The translations under genes and the position numbers were made by a program. A stretch of 34,109 bases of DNA from positions 1-34,109 of the forward strand of contig JBLHGN010000008.1 of assembly GCA_047616325.1 (NCBI GenBank), given 5' to 3'. This DNA is from JBLHGN01 sp047616325 (lineage in GTDB: Bacteria; Pseudomonadota; Gammaproteobacteria; Pseudomonadales; Cellvibrionaceae). A model generated the notes under the pieces. It did no database searches. It was not told where the DNA came from and saw only the letters and a list, made by a program, of their open reading frames with translations. Shown here piece after piece: positions 30,777-34,109 of this stretch (the stretch's first letter is position 1; the number at the start of each line of letters is the position of its first letter).

Positions 30777-31844
30777 ATGTTTGAATCGCGGCCAACAAAA
30801 CTTAATCTTGCTCAGCTTCCAACGGAATTCAGGCCGCTCGATAGGGTGTCTGCAGAATTGGGTGGCCCTCGGATTTGGCTAAAAAGCGATGACCAAACCG
30901 GAAGCCTTCTATCGGGAAATAAAATACGAAAGCTAGACTATTTGCTTGCCGATGCTAAAAGACAAGGCGCTGACACGGTTATCACCTGTGGTGGTATGCA
31001 GTCAAACCATTGTCGGGCCACGTCCGCAGCAGCAGCCCGGCTGGGCTTGCGCTGTCATCTCATTTTACGTGGTCCGCAATCCCTTAAATATGTGGGTTCT
31101 AAAGAATTTACCCTGGCAGAGTTGGCTCTACCTTCGCTTGAGGGTAATGTGCTTCTCGATGCCGTACTGGGAGCCAGCATCTCTGTTTATTCACCATCGT
31201 ATTACGCGGAAAACCTGCAGAGGATTTTTGATGAAGTAGAGCAGAGGTACGCCGAGCTTGGTCGTTCCTGCTATGCCATTCCTACGGGAGGCAGCAATGC
31301 CCTGGGGCTTTGGGGGTATATAGATGCCGCGCAAGAGCTGGCAGATGACTTTTTGCGGGAAGGTATCGAACCATCTGCGGTAATATGTGCAACGGGTTCT
31401 GCGGGTACTCAGGGTGGTCTCTCCCTTGGCTTTTACTTGCTCAACCATGAATGTTCGGTTATCGGAGTAGCGGTATGTGACAGTGCCGACTATTTTTATC
31501 AAAAAATTAGGCAAGACCTTGGAGTGTGGCAAGCCCAGTATCCGGGAGCTCACGATTCCGTAGGCAGCATTGCCGATGCACTGAGAATAAACACGCTTGA
31601 GCAATATATCGGCCCTGGCTATGGTTTGGGGTATCCGGCATTATTTGACGCTATAGCGTGGTTGGCGCGAACAGAAGGTGTGGTGCTCGACCCTGTGTAT
31701 ACCGGAAAAGCTTTTTATGGAATGGTGTCGGAAATTAAAAATGGTACCTTTAAGGGCTGTGAGCATATTGTCTTTGTTCATACCGGCGGCGTATATGGAT
31801 TGTTTCCTTATGAAAATAAGTTCCCCGCAGCATCGCTGCCTTAG
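30777..31844 (+). CDS. PLP-dependent D-cysteine desulfhydrase / ACC-deaminase-like enzyme
   Basis: Fold-type II PLP enzyme. The PLP-lysine motif is SLLSGNKIRKLDYLLADAKR, followed by TVITCGGMQSNHCRATSAAA and the phosphate-binding glycine-rich CATGSAGTQGGLSLGF; the end has VVLDPVYTGKAFYGM and IVFVHTGGVYGLF, as in D-cysteine desulfhydrases and 1-aminocyclopropane-1-carboxylate deaminases. The two cannot be separated by eye. The ATG at 30777 gives 355 residues, usual length ~330; a frame open from 30684 includes a non-homologous N-terminus and lies across the likely promoter. Neighbours do not point to a substrate. Confidence 0.88.
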   Translation: MFESRPTKLNLAQLPTEFRPLDRVSAELGGPRIWLKSDDQTGSLLSGNKIRKLDYLLADAKRQGADTVITCGGMQSNHCRATSAAAARLGLRCHLILRGPQSLKYVGSKEFTLAELALPSLEGNVLLDAVLGASISVYSPSYYAENLQRIFDEVEQRYAELGRSCYAIPTGGSNALGLWGYIDAAQELADDFLREGIEPSAVICATGSAGTQGGLSLGFYLLNHECSVIGVAVCDSADYFYQKIRQDLGVWQAQYPGAHDSVGSIADALRINTLEQYIGPGYGLGYPALFDAIAWLARTEGVVLDPVYTGKAFYGMVSEIKNGTFKGCEHIVFVHTGGVYGLFPYENKFPAASLP

Positions 31845-31967
31845 CAGTCCAGCTTTCATTATGAATTTAACGTATTGGTGCTTCCCAGCGCAATTTGGTT
31901 GTGTGTTAGTTGTTCATGGCTATTCTCTTAATGTCGATCAGTAACTCTTTTAAAGGAAAAATGGCTT

Positions 31968-32882
31968 ATGCCTTCGGGTTTTGGAAAAAAATTGGTCATT
32001 GCCATATCGTCGAGAGCGCTTTTCAATCTCGATGAAAGTCACCGTGTGTTTGAAACAGAAGGGCTCGCCGCATATTCTAAATATCAAATCGAGCATGAAG
32101 ATGTGGTGTTGGAGCCGGGGGACGCCTTTCAAATGGTGGAAAAGTTGCTGAAAATCAACGAACAGCTTGAAGGAGATCCGCGCGTCGAGATTATACTGCT
32201 ATCGAGAAACAGTGCGGATACGGGCCTGCGTGTTTTTAATTCCATTAATCACTATGGCCTTAAAATTACTCGCGCTGCATTCACCGGTGGGCAGAGTCCC
32301 TATCGTTATATTGCGCCGTTTAATGGTCATTTGTTCCTTTCAATAGATGCGGAAGATGTTCGGCGCGCGCTCGAACACGGCGTGGCGGCGGCCACTTTGC
32401 TGGCTTCAAATAAAGAAAATCAAAATGCTTCCGAACTAAGGTTTGCCTTTGATGGTGACGCGGTGTTGTTTTCAGATGAGGCCGAGCAGGTCTACAAATC
32501 GCAGGGCTTGGATGCATTTACAAAGAGCGAAATCCAATCGGCTAAAACGCCTTTAAGTGGCGGTCCCTTCAAGTCTTTTTTAGCGGCACTGCAGAGGCTG
32601 CAAAGTGAATTTGGGGAGGGTCAGTGTCCAATACGCACGGCGCTGGTTACTGCGCGCTCGGCACCGGCCCACGAGCGGGTAATTCGAACCTTGCGAGCAT
32701 GGGAGATTCGCATCGATGAATCGTTGTTTCTGGGAGGGCTGGAAAAGGGCGCGTTTCTAAAAGCCTACGGCGCCGATGTTTTTTTTGATGATCAGCAGAG
32801 TCACTGTGATTCTGCACGTGGTCACGTGGCTACAGGTCATGTGCCCCACGGCATCGCTAATACTCCCCGTTCGGGGAAGTAA
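31968..32882 (+). CDS. Cytosolic 5'-nucleotidase-like protein (PF06189 type)
   Basis: HAD-superfamily protein resembling the cytosolic 5'-nucleotidase I family that dephosphorylates nucleoside monophosphates. It begins KKLVIAISSRALFNLDESHR, has IILLSRNSADTGLRVFNSIN and AAFTGGQSPYRYIAPFN, the central LRFAFDGDAVLFSDEAEQVY, and VFFDDQQSHCDSARGHVATG near the end. These are the family's conserved blocks, with the nucleophile replaced by the atypical arrangement usual in this group. Length 304. It begins after AAAGGA, about 11 nt upstream. A six-base hairpin (TCCCCG / CGGGGA, 32864-32877) overlaps the 3' end. No operon partner is evident. Confidence 0.87.
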   Translation: MPSGFGKKLVIAISSRALFNLDESHRVFETEGLAAYSKYQIEHEDVVLEPGDAFQMVEKLLKINEQLEGDPRVEIILLSRNSADTGLRVFNSINHYGLKITRAAFTGGQSPYRYIAPFNGHLFLSIDAEDVRRALEHGVAAATLLASNKENQNASELRFAFDGDAVLFSDEAEQVYKSQGLDAFTKSEIQSAKTPLSGGPFKSFLAALQRLQSEFGEGQCPIRTALVTARSAPAHERVIRTLRAWEIRIDESLFLGGLEKGAFLKAYGADVFFDDQQSHCDSARGHVATGHVPHGIANTPRSGK

Positions 32883-33048
32883 ATATAAGAAAGTGTAAAT
32901 TAAGACGTAATCCATCTAGCGAAAACCCTTCGAGTGTCTCGTATACTTCGATATGGCTGCTAGGCTTAGAGCAGATGGCGTCATAGTCTGCTCATTGCAC
33001 CGAGGTCAGTAGCGTCAATCATTCTGTTCCACTATTTTAGGGTGTTGA

Positions 33049-33576
33049 ATGATCCAAAAGATTTTGTTTGCCACTGACCTGGGTGTTTATACACCTTATG
33101 CGCTCACCCATGTCGAATCTCTCGCGCAACAGTTCGATGCCAAAATATGCCTTGTTCACGTTGTGCCACTACTAAGTGAATTCACGCATGCTGTGGTTAA
33201 AAGTTATTGCTCGGAACAGGTGAAGCGGGAGCTATTAGAAACAAAAAACATTAAGGGTTTATTAGAGGCCGTTCGGGACGAGGTTTTTGAGGTTGTCGCG
33301 TCAAGCCAAGTAATAGAAGATGATCTTCTAGATCGCATTAGCGATATTATTATTGTGCCGGGCAAGGCGGCAAACGTAATATTGTTTGAATGTGAGCGTT
33401 TGGGGGCGGATCTAATTGTTATTGGCAATCGCGGCTCCGAAGCAATCGATGGACGTATTTTGGGTTCGGTGGCAAGTAAGATTCTTCAGTTGGCAAAAGT
33501 GCCTGTATATATGGTGCCCATGATCAGTTCAATAGAGGCGCGCACCTCAGTGAAGCATTCCACAAGATCAGGTTAA
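33049..33576 (+). CDS. Universal stress protein (UspA family)
   Basis: Single-domain Usp of 175 residues. It begins IQKILFATDLGVYTPYALTH, contains CLVHVVPL, and has the ATP-binding loop G-x2-G-x9-G-S in GNRGSEAIDGRILGSVAS, then KVPVYMVPM. The loop implies nucleotide binding, as in MJ0577-type Usp, and not the non-binding UspA subtype. The N-terminal half contains an extra charged segment (SEQVKRELLETKNIKGLLEA). Regulation in relatives is by stress and growth arrest; no promoter was certain here. It lies 166 bp after the nucleotidase gene and before the transposase remnant. Confidence 0.9.
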   Translation: MIQKILFATDLGVYTPYALTHVESLAQQFDAKICLVHVVPLLSEFTHAVVKSYCSEQVKRELLETKNIKGLLEAVRDEVFEVVASSQVIEDDLLDRISDIIIVPGKAANVILFECERLGADLIVIGNRGSEAIDGRILGSVASKILQLAKVPVYMVPMISSIEARTSVKHSTRSG

Positions 33577-33825
33577 TTTTAAAAATAATTCCCCTTTCAG
33601 CTGCTAGTGCCTTAGTTTTCCTTAATGTTTGTTCTCTAATTGCTTGGCTCCCTAACCCAGCTTCAGTGACGCAAGACTTTTTAGACGCCAAAACCAACTA
33701 TTTTTCCTGAAATTAAAAATAAAACATTTGAAATCAACGGCTTAATTTTTCGGGCTAGAGTGTGGTGCCATAAAATAACATCAAGCGCTATACAAGCACT
33801 AAGAAATAGTGCAATCTCTTACTTC
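33577..33825. other. Region between the usp gene and the transposase remnant
   Basis: About 250 bp, AT-rich, without a gene. The stretch around 33760 (GTGTGGTGCCATAAAATAAC) may be part of a left insertion-sequence end, but no matching right end is inside the window. Confidence 0.3.
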
Positions 33826-34109
33826 ATGTTTATACGAAAATCCCCCATAAAAAGTAAAAAGAGCGGAGGCAGCTACTTTAGCTATCGCCTCGTCGAAAGT
33901 GTTCGCGTGTGTAGGGGCAACTATTTTATCAAGAACCCGCCAATCTAGTTGACGCCAACCCGCCAGTCTAATTGTCGTCTAATACCCGCCGCTTTGAAGA
34001 AAAGCTCAACACCCTCAATGCTGGATTAAGCAAGAAGGGTACGGTCAAAAAATACGAAAAGATACTAGAACGGCTCGGCGCTATGAAACAGAAATACGCA
34101 CGTGTATCT
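33826..34109 (+). pseudogene. IS1634-type transposase remnant (internally deleted, runs off right edge)
   Basis: Two pieces of a transposase of the IS1634 family (usual length ~550-600). From the ATG at 33826 the N-terminus reads MFIRKSPIKSKKSGGSYFSY then RLVESVRV, typical of the family, but ends at 33948 after non-family residues. From about 33972, in a different frame and after a TAA at 33969-33971, NTRRFEEKLNTLNAGLSKKG and VKKYEKILERLGAMKQKYAR match a segment normally about 250-300 residues further along. So most of the intervening part is missing. The remainder continues past the window. The family call is from memory of the conserved segments. Confidence 0.7.
33934..33990 (+). repeat. 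Imperfect tandem repeat at the transposase breakpoint
   Basis: AACCCGCC starts at 33934 and again at 33957, in 23-bp units of which 19 positions agree by hand count; a third partial copy (ACCCGCC) ends at 33990. It sits exactly at the junction of the two transposase pieces. Confidence 0.6.

Overview
The window looks like a chromosomal segment of a Gammaproteobacterium, probably from the marine cellulolytic Cellvibrionales group (Teredinibacter/Saccharophagus type). That placement is an inference from two conserved gene orders and from protein character; no database was searched. Almost all of it is housekeeping DNA, with one accessory stretch near the right end (about 27.2-30.2 kb) and an insertion-sequence remnant at the right edge.

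Layout. 1-3.3 kb (minus strand): pdxJ (cut by the left edge, no canonical start codon), periplasmic cyclophilin ppiA, an SH3-domain membrane protein, a YciI-like protein and a six-helix membrane protein of the VC0807 type. 3.3-8.1 kb (plus): PHP-domain RNase AM, yciO, scpA, scpB, rluB. This is the known yciI / septation-protein / PHP / yciO / scpA / scpB / rluB neighbourhood, and scpB and rluB overlap by 137 bp in different frames. 8.1-11.2 kb: a GGEEF diguanylate cyclase (minus), flavodoxin and dgkA (plus), and a Maf nucleotide pyrophosphatase (minus). 11.25-22.8 kb (plus): the lipid and cell-envelope supercluster yceD-rpmF-plsX-fabD-fabG-acpP-fabF-pabC-mltG-tmk-holB-pilZ-tatD in the Pseudomonas-like order, without fabH, and with rluA inserted in antisense between tmk and holB. 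22.9-24.6 kb (minus): a PAP2 phosphatase and an MJ1255-type glycosyltransferase. 24.9-27.2 kb (plus): an all-alpha dUTPase, malate dehydrogenase and a Bcp peroxiredoxin.

27.2-30.2 kb is the unusual part. A GAF-AraC regulator is preceded by four perfect tandem copies of GATAAAA ending 7 bp before its ATG. A second, HTH-only regulator lies 746 bp downstream and is about 71% identical to the DNA-binding domain of the first. The gaps hold dyads, two spaced terminator-like hairpins and a compact stem-rich segment that may be a structured RNA. A yajC gene follows without its usual tgt/secD/secF partners. 30.7-33.6 kb (plus): a PLP-dependent D-cysteine desulfhydrase/ACC-deaminase-like enzyme, a cytosolic IMP/GMP-type 5'-nucleotidase and a universal stress protein. 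33.8-34.1 kb: an internally deleted IS1634-type transposase with a short imperfect tandem repeat at the break.

I did not find a clear new defence, biosynthetic or mobile system. The best candidates for something undescribed are the repeat-preceded AraC pair and its intergenic RNA/operator structures. Secondary interest lies in unusual translation-initiation arrangements (pdxJ, yceD, scpB/rluB).
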